From assembly GCA_015501595.1 (NCBI GenBank), contig JADNRX010000107.1, positions 87,961-151,960 of the forward strand: DNA of 64,000 nucleotides, given 5' to 3'. Source of the DNA: Hymenopellis radicata. Taxonomy: Eukaryota; Basidiomycota; Agaricomycetes; Agaricales; Physalacriaceae. The position numbers and the translations under genes were made by a program. A model generated the notes under the pieces. It made no database searches. It was given only the letters and a program-made list of their open reading frames with translations, and was not told where the DNA came from. This document shows, in pieces, positions 33,299-44,658 of the stretch. Numbering within the stretch: the first letter of the stretch is position 1; every line of letters begins with the position of its first letter.

Positions 33299-34392
33299 CG
33301 TAGTACAAGTTTTTCGGGAGATCAAACGTGCAAACTGCAAAGCAGACTAAATATACCGATCCCGTTGTAATTTTCCGCGCATGTCAAGCTGAGGAATGGT
33401 GAAGATTCCATAGGAGGGGATTGGAGCATGGGATGAGTCCGGCCGTAAGAACCTCCGAGTCCTGTGAATGTAGAGATACAAGAGCCTCACGCTAATAATT
33501 TCATCATCGTCAACCGTGGGAACTTGGGACACGTGGCCGTTCCTCAACTCTCCTTCCAACCTCCAGCTTGTCTCAAAAAGAGCCAGGACGCGTTCCATTC
33601 AACCGCATTCGCCGTCGAACTTGAGGCTCAGCTTCTTCAGCTTGCAGTAATCTCCTAAGTTGATCAACGCTGATTACCTGGTCGCGGGGTCTCCCCGCAT
33701 GCAGAATCCTGTTCAATCAAAACAATTGGAAGTCGGTGCTCATTCGAGCTAGCTCAGGCGATATCTTTATGGCGAGTCTGAAGATCCTCTATCAGGAAGT
33801 TTCAGAGCTTAGCGCGTCTTCATTCTGGTTTCCTTCTTCGACAAGTCTTCATTCTGGCTGTCACTAGCGCGCTGTTTTCCGCAGGTCCTGTTCTCCGGAT
33901 TAAATTGGCTCCCTGCACCTGACAAGATTCTGTCTTGGATCTCCTTGCCCTGCGCGCTCTGTGCTGGCGATGTACCTTTGCCCACGAATTTAGTAACAGT
34001 TGCTTTACGATATCGGAGTGAAAGTTGAGCGATGATGGGCTGCGGGCCATCGCATTGTATTCCGTCATACTTGTCAGCCCCCTACTACTTCTTGACCACT
34101 TTCCGATATTGAAATGCACCCGACGAAACGCGGTAGACAGGTATGCCCAAACGCCTGTAACTTCACAAACGTTGACGCATCATTTCTCTTCATAGGGTCT
34201 TTGCACCTTCCTTATAGGGCTTTGCTTCTGTCAGAATGACTGTCTTCGAAACTTTGCGTCCGCGCGACAGGCCCTGCCAGTGCACAGACTTCGCAAAAGC
34301 ACACCATCGATCCGGACTTTCATCTTTCCATCAGCAAACAAATGCAAACGTCGACCGCCACTCTCAGCCTTTATTCAGGACTCTCGAAAACC
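33299..34392. promoter_or_regulatory. Shared upstream region of divergent I66 pair (inner, right arm)
   Basis: About 1.1 kb between B3 and A3, both intact, so this is the best candidate for a working bidirectional promoter. It carries the phrases common to the other three copies. Confidence 0.5.
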
Positions 34393-34398
34393 TATAAA
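34393..34398 (+). promoter_or_regulatory. TATA box of I66 A3
   Basis: TATAAA, 44 bases upstream of the ATG at 34442. Confidence 0.6.
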
Positions 34399-34441
34399 GG
34401 ACTCCCTCTAACCTTTCTATTCTTCATCCCACAAAGATACA

Positions 34442-35018
34442 ATGGCACCTATCGAAACCGGAGTCTACTCTATCGCCAACGTTGGCCGTCAGCGATCCGC
34501 CCAGCTCACTAATGGCAACTTGGGCACGCCTGTCACCATCGCGTACTACGCGGACCAGGATTCATTCAAGGTGGGATCATTCGCGTTTCTCGTAGGATTG
34601 TTGGAACTAACTACCTCTGTGAATAGTGGACTGTCACCAAGAAGCGCGACGGCATCTACCGCATCGAGAACAAAGGCGCCGCTCGCAAGGTCTTCACTGG
34701 AGACCAAGCTCAGCCCGGCACGGAAGTTACCGCGCGCACCCAGGACCAAGAGTGGGCCATCACGGAGACCAACAATGGGACGTACACGTAGGTGCTCATC
34801 TCCTTACTGCGAGTACTAGTATTCATCCGCTACAATACTCAGGATCAGTACGATTGGAACCTTGAACAACTGGCGCTGCGACTCTGCCGATGATGGCAGC
34901 TCGGTATGTCTCCGACTATTCTGGCGCGCATGTACTCAATTAACGAACTACTTGGAAGGTCACTTTGAGCGCTCAAGACGACAATAACGCGACTTGGTCT
35001 TTCGCCAAGCAGCACTAA
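34442..35018 (+). CDS. I66-like serine-protease inhibitor A3
   Basis: Start ATG at 34442, stop TAA at 35016-35018, four exons with conserved intron positions. Intact: APIETGVYSIANVGRQRSAQ, WTVTKKRDGIYRIENKGAAR, GTEVTARTQDQEWAITETN, ISTIGTLNNWRCDSADDGSS, AQDDNNATWSFAKQH. Differences from A1, A2 and A4 are few. Divergent partner of B3. Confidence 0.7.
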
Positions 35019-35448
35019 ATGTGTTCTCTCCCCGGGACGTCCTATAAGAATGTTTGATTACTCGTAGCACGAAACGTTGATTTTCTCAGGCGGGAGCAGT
35101 GAATGTCAGTTGATGGGTGTAGGGTTTCTAGTTGATACTCGTGATGTCTTTCTGTTTGTTATGCCATTTATGATTTCATTCTTCAACGCGCCGCGGCGGC
35201 TCGCCCCCAAGTTACTGATTAGCTCTCTAAAGGATATCCATATTATCTAGTACCTGGATAGTCGGCCACGGCATGGCGCCACTCGCGACCGACCTTGTCG
35301 ATTGCTGGCGGGAACAGCTGTAATTCTAGTCTCCTGACATTTGCCTCATCATTTTTGAATTTCGGAAGATCCTCGTTTGAATTTCTGCCCAGTGCTTGCT
35401 TACATAACGATGCGATCGTCATCTTTAAGTTGAACGATCAACTCGATC
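35019..35448. other. Intergenic between I66 A3 and MYND
   Basis: No gene; mirror of 21847-22253. Confidence 0.5.
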
Positions 35449-36166
35449 ATGCAGTCGATTGGTGAGCAGCGTCGTGTTCTCATTGATCACCAATCCTAAA
35501 GACTGTTCAGCTAGTCCGCCGCGCATCAGTCTCGACCCTTCGGCTTTTATCGCGCTAGCACGCAATGCGCCTCGAAATCGCCAATCATTCCAAAAGTTTT
35601 CGCGCATTCTAACTGGAATAAGTCGCACTGCCATCCCCTCCACCACACCAGAACCTGCAGACGATCCTGGCGATCCTCTGAATGTCATAGCTTTAGTCTT
35701 TGAAGCTCTCACTGCCGGCATTGCCGCGGAGCTTCTCCGAAGCTCGACGTTACCTGCAGGCTGCCCCTACTCGGAGGAGACAAATGCGTTGGTTCTTAAG
35801 ATAATGCCATATCTTTCCAATTGCATGAGTTACTTTGCTACCTATATCATTATTCCAGGTCGCGAGTCAGAATTCCGCCATAACTTTGCCCAGCTTTCAG
35901 CGACTCTGCTCGCCGGTGTGGCAGACAGTGCTGAAAGTCATTTCGTGGTGTACCGGGAAATTATTTCGCTACCGGCACCTCAGGAGCTGCGCAGTGAAGG
36001 GAACACTTTATTCCTTAGCTGTATGCTCCCGGTATTGCTATTCGATGACACCTCGTCATCTCCCACCTCACGCCAGGAAGTCGTCTTCCAGTGCTTCCGT
36101 GTACTCGGCTGTCTCATATCCACGGACTTCTCCAGGCTTCCTCCCCAGGTTAAGGAGCTCTATAAT
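35449..36166 (+). pseudogene. MYND protein, 5' part (right arm), split by transposon
   Basis: Same N-terminal region as the left-arm copy (PPRISLDPSAFIALARNAPR, LPPQVKELYN), cut after the codons for KELYN at 36166 by the retrotransposon. The frame runs on into the element's terminal repeat. The 3' part resumes at 45774. Confidence 0.85.
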
Positions 36167-36322
36167 TGTAGATTTATTAGAGTGAGGCACGAGCTTAGAG
36201 AAATCGAGGTCTTCGTACGGACATGTGATGCGGTAACTCCTTCCTCTTTCGTTACCGTCATCACGCCGAGTCGCGCGACGAAAACTCTCGCATTTCAAGC
36301 TCGGCTCATCCTTTTTTCTTTC
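36167..36322 (+). repeat. Split direct repeat A1 (left end)
   Basis: 156 bases starting TGTAGATTTATTAGAG; matches A2 at 45335-45491 with a single one-base difference in an A-run. Confidence 0.9.
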
Positions 36323-36370
36323 TGCTTTTCTTCTCATAAACACAAATAATTCAACGAATATTCTACTATC

Positions 36371-37261
36371 ATGGCGGCGCGACTTACTTTTGACCCGAGT
36401 TTAATTCCTTGCCCCGATTTTACGGGACCGTCGAATCAGCTTGTGCGACAGGCCTTAATCGCAGATGCTGGACTAGCCGACATCACGGATGACGCCCAGG
36501 CTGCAGACCGTTTACGCCAAATATGGGAGGCGGACAATGCGGCGTTGCGCGCGCAATACCAGCTGCAGGTGGAAGGTGACCTGGCTCTCGCTGAGCAGCG
36601 GAAGCAACAGGAAGAGGATGCGAGGAAGTTGGAGCAGGAGCAGCTCAAAAAGAAAGAGGAGGACAGTCGGCTGGAGATGGAGAAGAAGCGGACCCCATTA
36701 TACGATTTCAGCCAGTCTGACGGAATCGCGTCCATTCGCGAACAGCTCCACCCGTATGCTAAGAAGCAAATGTCGGCTCGCAAGTATTGCCCACTCTGGT
36801 ATTTTCTCCCCGAGGCTAGTCGCGAGGCAGCCGACATTGTACGACACACTACCGACGAATCCGTGATCAGCATCGCCAGAGACTCAGGTGGAAAGCTCGC
36901 GTTCCAAGCCAGCTCTGCCTCACGCGCCTCTCCGAATGCCATTCCCGACATCAAGCTTACTTGGAAGCAGATCTACTCGGCGAAAAACGCGTTCCTTGGT
37001 GCTCTCCACTTGGGAAACTACCCCGACAAATACATCACGATGTTCTCTGCCTTTTATGTCAATATGGAGATGGCCCCAGAGATGCGAGATGAGGACGGGG
37101 AGGCAGTCATGGCTCGCTACCATGCCTGGATGCGACAGGAATGGTATGACCGCAATGAGCAAGGACAGCCATTCAACCTGGCACTTATCTCGTCCGAGGT
37201 GTTAGCACGTGCTGGCAGGGCGATTCAGACGGCTTTACTCAAGGCGGAGATAGACGTGTGA
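36371..37261 (+). CDS. Gag-like protein of the retrotransposon
   Basis: Start ATG at 36371 (MAARLTFDPSLIPCPDF), 296 residues. Residues about 50-110 are a charged coiled coil (LALAEQRKQQEEDARKLEQE, KKKEEDSRLEMEKKR). The C-terminal half is globular (SARKYCPLWYFLPEASR, GNYPDKYITMFSAFYVN). Such a first frame with a coiled coil followed by a separate Cys/His frame is usual in fungal tyrosine-recombinase retroelements. It probably forms the particle that packages the RNA. It reads intact. Confidence 0.7.
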   Translation: MAARLTFDPSLIPCPDFTGPSNQLVRQALIADAGLADITDDAQAADRLRQIWEADNAALRAQYQLQVEGDLALAEQRKQQEEDARKLEQEQLKKKEEDSRLEMEKKRTPLYDFSQSDGIASIREQLHPYAKKQMSARKYCPLWYFLPEASREAADIVRHTTDESVISIARDSGGKLAFQASSASRASPNAIPDIKLTWKQIYSAKNAFLGALHLGNYPDKYITMFSAFYVNMEMAPEMRDEDGEAVMARYHAWMRQEWYDRNEQGQPFNLALISSEVLARAGRAIQTALLKAEIDV

Positions 37262-37346
37262 GCCCGTTTTTTGTCATTGCGATGATAATGTTACTGATGG
37301 TTTTCGTGTTTTCCTTTTCCTCTTGCTGCAATGATTGTTTTTCCCC

Positions 37347-37480
37347 TGCTACTGCTACGGCTATCGCCACACCACTGCTACTGCTACCGCTACCGCTACG
37401 CCTCTGCTACCGCTACCGCTACGCCTCTGGCCCACTGCTACTGCTACTGCTACTGCTACCGCTACTGCCAATGCTGCTGG
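37347..37480. repeat. CTACTG/CTACCG microsatellite
   Basis: Irregular tandem hexanucleotide-like repeat (CTACTGCTACCGCTACGC type) between the Gag frame and the Cys/His frame. All frames through it are open and low-complexity (Leu/Pro or Ala/Thr), so length change could alter a link between the two frames. Confidence 0.7.
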
Positions 37481-37579
37481 AACGCGTGGTAATCGTGCTA
37501 TGACCACACCAGTTCAAGAAGGTCTCGAGAGCATTCGGACCGCAGTGATGATGGAGTCGGGCCAACACGTCGCTCACCG

Positions 37580-37954
37580 ATGAAGCGACGTGATCTCTCA
37601 GCGCCATATCCAACGACTTCTCCGAAGAAGTCAAGTGCGACGGCTACGACGGCGGAGAATTCCCTGAGCCATTCCTTTCGCAAACTTGACATCAAGCCGC
37701 GTTGTCACCTCTGCCTTGGGAGGGACCCCCACAACGTGCGCAACTGCCTCCGCCACCACATGTGGGACAAACGCACACCCGTCCGCTGCACCAAAAATGA
37801 TCGCGGATATCTCCAAAACCCAAGTGGTCAGGAGCTGTGTGCAGACTGGCAACGAGCCAATGGATGCACCATTCGGTCCCATCCAGAGAAGCACGAATGC
37901 TCCGGCTGTGGAGAGTGCACTCATGGCGCTGAGAGCTGCCCTCTCGGCGCATGA
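37580..37954 (+). CDS. Cys/His zinc-binding Gag frame
   Basis: Start ATG at 37580; 124 residues. Cysteines and histidines are arranged CHLCLGRDPHNVRNC, then LCADWQRANGC, HPEKHECSGCGECTHGAESC. The last cluster resembles the CCCH-like knuckle found in nucleocapsid parts of DIRS/Ngaro elements. It overlaps the start of the reverse transcriptase frame, so expression by frameshift or reinitiation is likely. Confidence 0.65.
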   Translation: MKRRDLSAPYPTTSPKKSSATATTAENSLSHSFRKLDIKPRCHLCLGRDPHNVRNCLRHHMWDKRTPVRCTKNDRGYLQNPSGQELCADWQRANGCTIRSHPEKHECSGCGECTHGAESCPLGA

Positions 37955-39990
37955 GCTACGAGCAACAACACCGCTTTGTGCAGAGGCCTGGCACGAAGCT
38001 CTGGTTGAAACAGGTCTGATCTGTAAATATCCCACACTCTCCAACTCTATTCTGCACGGCTTCGATCTGGGTGTTCCCTCCATCAATCATACTTTCACGC
38101 CACCCAACAGACTCGTGACACCCGAGCACCACGAGGCATTCCGGGTTGTGGCGGAGAAGGAATTCAGCATGGGACGATGGCTTGGGCCATATACTCGTCA
38201 GGTTATCGAGACGGTGCTGGGACCTTTCCAAACCTCTCCCATCTCAATGATTCCAAAACCCGGCAAGCCTGGCAAGTTTCGACTGCTCGAAAACCTGTCC
38301 TATCCATATTCCCCACTTTTAATCCCTTCCATTCCTGCTACCATATCCTCTATTAATTCTGCAATAGATTCGACGCTATACCCATGTTTATGGGGTACAT
38401 TCGCAAATACGGCTCGTCTGTTGTGGACGTTGCCGCCAGGTTCTCAGGGTGCCGTGCGCGACCTGTCAGATGCATATCGCATGATTCCTCTACATCCCAG
38501 TCAGTGGCCCGGGGTGGTTCTGCGAATATCTGATGGCGATGAGTTTGCGGTTGATGTCCGCGACATGTTTGGTCTCGCCTCTTCAGGCGGTGGATTCGGT
38601 AACCTGGCAGATGCCGGAATGGACATTTGTCGTGCTAAGGGCCTCGGACCACTCACCAAGTGGGTGGATGACCACTTCTGGATTCGCATCTTGCGCACAT
38701 GGCTGGAGCGCTATAATCAGATGCGTCTTGAATTGCAACAACGAGTCCGTGAGTCTGGCGGCGCATCTCACATCAAAGGACGCATTCTGTATCAGGGCTA
38801 TTCACTTCCAAATGGAAAGCCGGAGGAATTTGACGATGACTTTCTCTTTCCTATTATTGACCACGCCGAAGCCTCACCACGTTCAGCCGAGGATTCGCAG
38901 TACACATATACCTTCTCGGACATTGACCACGTCTGTACGCGCCTCGGGTATATTTGGGAGCTAAGTAAGGATGTTCCTTTCTGCTTTGACCCTACCTACT
39001 TTGGTTTTCAATGGTGTCTCCCTACGATGACTGTGTCAGTACCAGTTCAGAAGAGGGACAAGTATCTTGCTGCTATTGATGACTGGGAGTCTCGATTGCA
39101 TCACACGGCGGAGCAGGTTGACAGTCTGTACGGCAAGCTGTTGCATGTCAGCCTTGTTCTAATCGCGGGAAGAGCTTACCTTATTGAGCTCGAGAAGATG
39201 TCCGCCGATCTGAGCTGTGCACAGCCTTTTGCTGCTCATCGATCACCAAAACGGCTACCTGCTGACCTTCGGTGGTGGCGACAACGTCTTTCTGCACCCA
39301 TCAGTGCCGCAATCCCAGGTCCCGCAGAGCTCATCGACGCTCATGCCTACTCAGACGCCAGCAGCGGCTATGGCATCGGCCTATACATCCGCGGTTATTG
39401 GCGGGCGTACCGATTACTCCCAGGATGGGAGGGAGACAACGAACGCGATATTGGATGGGCCGAGGCGGTTGGTTTCTACCTCCTCGTCTGCATCGTTGCT
39501 CGCTACGCTGAGCCGGGACTCCACTACAAGGTGCGTTCGCTATGATGCGGGCTCCGGGCCGATGCTAATCAGTGCTGCGAAGATCTATGGCGATAACGAG
39601 GGAGTCGTCGAGGGGTGGTGGAACGGTCGCAGCAGAAACTGATCCACGAATCATATATTCAAACACATTCACCAACTCCTGGCTGAACACCAGTTCCACG
39701 TCCACACTCGATATGTCGCAAGCGCCGAAAACCCCGCTGATGCTCCCTCGCGAGGCGAGTATGGCCCTCCCAATGCACTCCTCCCTGCTATTCCCATCCC
39801 AGAGCACCTCCAGCAGTTCATTGTCGACTACGATGCCCCACTCTCATCTGCAGAATGCAAGCGAGATTCTGCTAGACGCACTTCTCACGCACCTAAGCGT
39901 GTCAGGAGGTCCAGAGATGACGAGCGACTCGCGCATGAGTGTCAGCGCGAAACCGAGGCTCGTGAACTCGCTGCGATCTACGCTTCATGG
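37686..39990 (+). CDS. Reverse transcriptase / RNase H, with frameshift and stop
   Basis: The conserved part starts near 37950 (TPLCAEAWHEALVETGL). Reverse transcriptase motifs: ISMIPKPGKPGKFRLLENLS, VRDLSDAYRMIPLHPSQWPG, FGLASSGGGFGNLADAG and the catalytic KWVDDHFW. RNase H: DAHAYSDASSGYGIG, GWAEAVGF, then after a +1 frameshift near 39540, IYGDNEGVVEGWWNGRSRN. A TGA at 39641-39643 follows, but the frame continues with FKHIHQLLAEHQFHVHTRYV and ASAENPADAPSRG, the standard end of the RNase H domain, to 39990. The TGA stands where an arginine CGA would fit. So this copy is probably not autonomous, unless both are sequence errors. Confidence 0.85.
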
Positions 39991-41386
39991 TAGATCGACT
40001 CCCACGTTGTATCCCGCCATTACTCCTACTCCAGCTACAAAATCCACTACAGTACGACCATATATATCTACACTACGACCACTTTTATCCCCGCTACGCT
40101 CACATTGCCCCGCGCGCAATCGTCTTGTACTGTGGAGACCACTGAATAAACGCACTTTCACTGATCTCAATGGGCGACCCATAGACATTCCGGATGAATT
40201 CATCGACCACGTACAACACGTTCTCGTCCATGGATATGCCGATAGCACATTAGAAACCTATGCATCTGGTTTACTAGCATTCCATGTTTTCTGTGACTCG
40301 CGCAGCATCCCAGAAGATCAGCGGGCTCCAGCGAGTCCTGATCTGATCAGCGTGTGGATATCGACCATGGCAGGCGCATATGCTGGAGCTTCTGTCAACA
40401 ACTATCTGTATGGGGTTCGAGCGTGGCATATCATCCACGGAGTGGCATGGCGCATGAACAAGGCAGAGCTTGACACGTTGATTCGGGCGGCAGAGAAATT
40501 GCAACCGCCGGAGTCGAAGCGGAAAAAGCGCCACCCATACACGGTCCAGTATATTGAGGAAGTTCTCAAGGATTTCGATCTAAACGTGCCGTTAGACGCG
40601 GCATGTGCAAGCTGCCTGACAACGACGTTCTATGCAGTCGGCCGACTCGGAGAGTTCACAATACCCACGTTGAAGGATTTCCGACCTGGTGCACATGTCA
40701 CTTTATCTAACAGGCGCCGTGGACGCGATAGGAATGGTTTTCAGACGGTAATATTCCATATCCCATCCACCAAGAGTGATCCAGTCAACGGCGAAGATCT
40801 ATACTGGGCCAAGCAGATCGGGGACACGGATCCCGAAGTCCTCTTTGACAATCACCTTCGTGTCAACAAACTCTCTCCCAACAGTCACCTCTTTGCATAC
40901 CGTCATATTCAGGGCGGTAGAGAGACATTGCGTCCCATGACGAAGCCGGCATTCATTGCGCGCATTCATAAGGCTGCGAAGAACCGTGGTCTTAAGGCAT
41001 TGCAAGGTCACGGGATACGCATTGGTGCCACTCTGGAATACCTTTTGCGTGGAGTCCCTTTCGATGCGGTCAAGGTCATGGGACGATGGAAGAGTGATGC
41101 GTTTCTGGTGTACCTCCGCAGACACTCCGAAATAATGGCACCGTACATGCAACCTGATCTACATCAGGAGTTCATCCGCTACACGATGCCACCCGTGCGT
41201 TGTGAGTACACTCCTTCTTGTTGGGGTATCCGCGGTCGCTGGATGCGTCGTCTGTACTCCTACGTATTGGGTATCGCAGCTGACCGCGTTTCACAAGGAT
41301 TTCAGAAACGTTGCTGGGGCCCGAAGGCTTCGCCTTCAGTGTTCACCCACATCAGGAAACTGGTTACCAGCGTTGAGGTGCTATAG
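39917..41386 (+). CDS. Tyrosine recombinase of the retrotransposon
   Basis: The frame is open from 39572, but the region before about 39990 overlaps the RNase H end, so an ATG near 39917 is chosen. The N-terminal SAM-like domain has FIDHVQHVLVHGYADSTLET. Catalytic residues are all visible: R in YAVGRLGEFTIP, H and R in GHGIRIGATLEYL, W in MGRWKSDAF and the nucleophile Y in FLVYLRRHSEI. It would integrate a circular DNA intermediate without target duplication. The C-terminal 40 residues after MQPDLHQEF come from repeat D1 and the nested insertion, so the original tail is lost; the catalytic core is intact. Confidence 0.88.
   Translation: MTSDSRMSVSAKPRLVNSLRSTLHGRSTPTLYPAITPTPATKSTTVRPYISTLRPLLSPLRSHCPARNRLVLWRPLNKRTFTDLNGRPIDIPDEFIDHVQHVLVHGYADSTLETYASGLLAFHVFCDSRSIPEDQRAPASPDLISVWISTMAGAYAGASVNNYLYGVRAWHIIHGVAWRMNKAELDTLIRAAEKLQPPESKRKKRHPYTVQYIEEVLKDFDLNVPLDAACASCLTTTFYAVGRLGEFTIPTLKDFRPGAHVTLSNRRRGRDRNGFQTVIFHIPSTKSDPVNGEDLYWAKQIGDTDPEVLFDNHLRVNKLSPNSHLFAYRHIQGGRETLRPMTKPAFIARIHKAAKNRGLKALQGHGIRIGATLEYLLRGVPFDAVKVMGRWKSDAFLVYLRRHSEIMAPYMQPDLHQEFIRYTMPPVRCEYTPSCWGIRGRWMRRLYSYVLGIAADRVSQGFQKRCWGPKASPSVFTHIRKLVTSVEVL
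41273..41338 (+). repeat. Repeat D1 (outer part of split repeat B, first copy)
   Basis: 66 bases identical to 45618-45683 (starts ATCGCAGCTGACCGCGTTTC). At the right end this block is followed at once by the B2 block; here the continuation is separated by 3.9 kb. Confidence 0.9.
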
Positions 41387-42950
41387 GTCAACTCTGGGAC
41401 CCCTAGCTGCCTTGAGGCAGCCAAGTTGCAAATCTTGCCAAGTTAACTTTGGAGAAGGTTCGGCGGGACCGGTCCTCTCAAGTTACCTCACCACCACCCC
41501 CAAGTTACCTCACCATCCCCTCAAGTTATCTCACCATCCCCGTGAGTTGTCTGATACATCCCCGAAAGCAGCTCTCATAATCCCGGATCTTACTCTTACA
41601 GTTATAGGTTCACTTAAATATGCACAGGTAATGAAAAGTATTCCGTATTCGAAACCCAATACAATCCAGATAAAAAACAGACTACAGGTATTGAACATAG
41701 CAAGGGCAGTAAAAAGGTATATGATAGTGGAGTAACAAGCAGCGATACATATGCAACAAGGGATACTCACGATTTCCCAGTCATCATCATTGCAGTCATC
41801 TTCTGTTACAGGTATGTCGAGGTCCTCATTCTCGTAGAGCGTAGTCCTCGTCCTCGAGTTTTGTTAATCGACCTTGGGTTTTGCTGTCGTTGTCGTTCAC
41901 GGGTTGGCTGTCGGTCATGAATTATTGCGGTCGCCTTGTTACATCGCGCTCGTGCTCGTCCATCGTGGTGGTCGTGGCTTGTTACGGTCATCCTGTTCTG
42001 GTCGTTCTCGTCCTTGCGGTCATACTCGTCAAAGTCGTGCTTGTCGTCGTCTGAAAAGTGCTCGGTCTCGTAAGCGTGCCCGGCCTCGTTGTAGGTATCC
42101 TCATCCTCGCTATCGCCGTCGACCGCAGTGCGTGGTTCCGTCGCTGTCTGTCGCCTCCTCTTGCCCGTTGCTCCGTCGTTGGAATTCCTGTTGGGGTATC
42201 GTCCGGGGCCCAACTATTGTTGTTGACAAGTTCTTAAGGAGGTAACAGGTCGGGGTATTGTGAGGAGGCGTCAGCGTCGTCTCGTCCAATGAGACGTCGT
42301 CCTAGAGCATGGCGTCGCGGAACAGCTGGTCCCGGTCAGTGGTCCTCGTGCCTATGGACATCGCCGCCGTTGTGTGCACTGTGGAGAGAGTTCAAAAGTC
42401 AGGACGGTCCAGAAAACGATGTCATGGTAAAAGGAGAAGTGGCATGAGGAACCCTGCGTACCAATAGAAACAAAACCCAACATACACGTAATGCGTCCGG
42501 GGCGGTTGGCAGCTTGGGGGCACATTTCACGCCTACGTGGCCGACTTCCGGAAGAATTGGAACGGTTCAATGAGGGTGAGCACGTCTTGCGCCGACACCA
42601 GGGTGTCGTGTCGTAGTCGTGGGCGCATATAGAATCTCATGGGAACTACCGTCGTTGTTTAACACCAAGACAATGAGCAAAAATGAGCACGCACTGTGAA
42701 ATGCTGCCCGTCCGCAGACAGGACAGCATTCACCCTCCTAGGCCTTGCTTTCGTAGAGATTGTAACGGGCTGCAACGTTGCCGCTTGCGTGACACGAGTC
42801 GAGTCGACGACGACATCGGTAAAGGTTGTGCTGCCTGTCTTGACAGGGCTTACGCGGCTGACTGACGAGCCAGCAGACCAGAGACGGAGATATGAGGGAG
42901 AACGGCAGTGACAAGACAACAGATGGTAGTGGTAAAAGGTAAGGATGACG

Positions 42951-43034
42951 ACTCCGGACAGTGATCAAGCACTGTCCGGAGTGTCGGGCCTGGTATCCGG
43001 TACATCGTTCAACGTCTACGGCGCGTTGAACGAT
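42951..43034. other. Two adjacent perfect hairpins
   Basis: ACTCCGGACAGTG (42951-42963) pairs with its inverse at 42970-42982, loop of 6. ATCGTTCAACG (43004-43014) pairs with its inverse at 43024-43034, loop of 9. They lie mid-way in the nested insertion with no gene. Confidence 0.75.
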
Positions 43035-43819
43035 AGGATATGGCACGCTAAAAATGCAAGAGATAGGATTGAGTAAGCTTATTGAACGTCTGATGGAGAT
43101 GTTTTGTCGACTGACTTACCGTGCAGTGTACTAAATGGAATGAACTTGGAATGAACGGTTGACAAGTAAGTGTATTATCTTCTGGTTAGCCCATAAAACA
43201 GCCAAAAAATAAAAAACTCTAAACTACGTTGGGAACCCATTCCGCCATATGCGAAGTCTTGATTCGCCTCCGTCGCGGTGCTGGAGGCTGAAGACTGTGA
43301 TGGTATACTATCTATGTAAGCTTAATCCCGTGTTTGCGTGCAGTATTATTTATAAAAAATTATTGCAGCACATAATATAGCTATACTGCATGATATTCCG
43401 ATGCTCAAATCAGCACTCCGAGCCCGTCGTCGCCGTCCCGAGCGTCGTCGAGCTTGTTCTGTTTGTGATCGGATGACCGATCCGAACCATCCGGACAGCG
43501 ATCGAAGTTGTCAACTCTCCTTCCTACCACCACCATGTTCCTCATATCGACGCCACATACCCTGAAATGCCTCCTGCACCACATGTGTGCTTTCCTCTTC
43601 GCGAAAACAAGCCGAGCATCGCCCGCCGTGTAAGCCCAAGACGACTGGCAGCAGCAGGTTGTTCGACACAGCGAGTTGAAAGTTCGGATTCTCTACAGGC
43701 ATTTGCAACCGACTTGGAGTCGTTGCACAGTATCAGGAAGACCGATTCTGCATCGTCTTCTATGGTCACGGAGACCGACTTTGTGTTGTCTCCCTCTGAC
43801 CCAATGCTGGCGAAGATTC

Positions 43820-44315
43820 CCGGCGGCCCCGCTGGACGCGTAAGCCCTCCAACGAGGCTGCAAATCTTTAATGACAATGATAGTGACCCCCGCGGGGTAG
43901 AGAATTCGCAAATTTGACGCCGTGCTGTTGGCTGCAGGCGGCGCTGTCAAGGTGCGTGTCTTTTCCTCATTCTACTTTAGTACTGACTTATTCTACAGCT
44001 GCACATCGACCACCAACACTATGAGCGCATCCGCACGACGACGACAAGCCCACCACCACGTCCAGAGCACGGCGACGACGATGACATCTGTGGCATGACG
44101 CCAGGACTCGGACCACGACCCCAACACGGCAGCGACGACGCCGCGACAACAGCGACTATCCACCCCAACAACTGCGCGACCATCACGACACGTCACCGCG
44201 GCGACGACCAGGACACCACGAAGATCTGGATCTTGGGAATTTGACGCTGCTCTGCTGACAGGGATCGTCGCAAGGTGCGTGTCTTTCTTTTATTACCGAC
44301 TCACTCTCAATTCAG
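43820..44315 (+). repeat. Repeated exon-intron-like modules in the nested insertion
   Basis: AATTTGACGCCGTGCTG...GTCAAG-GTGCGTGTCTTTT (43911-43970) and AATTTGACGCTGCTCTG...GCAAG-GTGCGTGTCTTTC (44239-44290) are parallel, each with a donor-like GTGCGT and a CAG acceptor about 45 bases on. GGCCCCGCTGGACGCGTAAG (about 43824) and GGCCCCGATGAACGCGTAAG (about 44455) form another pair. It suggests a duplicated, decayed multi-exon gene. Confidence 0.5.
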
Positions 44316-44658
44316 GACCGCGACTACGACGGACCCACGGTGGACCATGCCCACTGGCAGCACGATGACCACCACGATGAGTCACCACAACCATCAAGAC
44401 ATTCTGCAGATCTCGATCTGTAGACGACTCTGATTGAGGTGTGGGCACCACCAACGGCCCCGATGAACGCGTAAGCAGGCTGGAACACGCACACTGACGA
44501 CTGGCGACGATATGCTACATATCACGGTGCCGTCGACCTTTATCATCGACCACAAGGCAGTGACGGTCAACAACCAATGGCGCGCCCGCCCTGTAACCGA
44601 GACGCGAGTTAGACCCGGACCGTGCCACCAAACACGCATTTCTCGAGCGACCAATATG

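Noticed and set aside
37258..37583. Leu/Pro-rich and Ala/Thr-rich open frames between the Gag and Cys/His frames
   Set aside because: They arise from a hexanucleotide-like microsatellite that keeps all frames open; no independent gene is supported.
39531..39572. Possible 42-base intron (GTGCGT...CAG) at the RNase H frame break
   Set aside because: Removing it keeps the old frame and does not join the RNase H text; the branch-like CTAAT is only three bases from the AG. A frameshift fits better.
39572..39916. N-terminal extension of the recombinase frame
   Set aside because: It overlaps the conserved end of RNase H (ASAENPADAPSRG in another frame) and is Ser/Thr-rich low-complexity text, so a later start was chosen.
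41806..42245. Charged minus-strand frame and Arg-rich plus-strand frame in the nested insertion
   Set aside because: Both result from GTC/GTCGTC-rich composition; no domain or splice structure.
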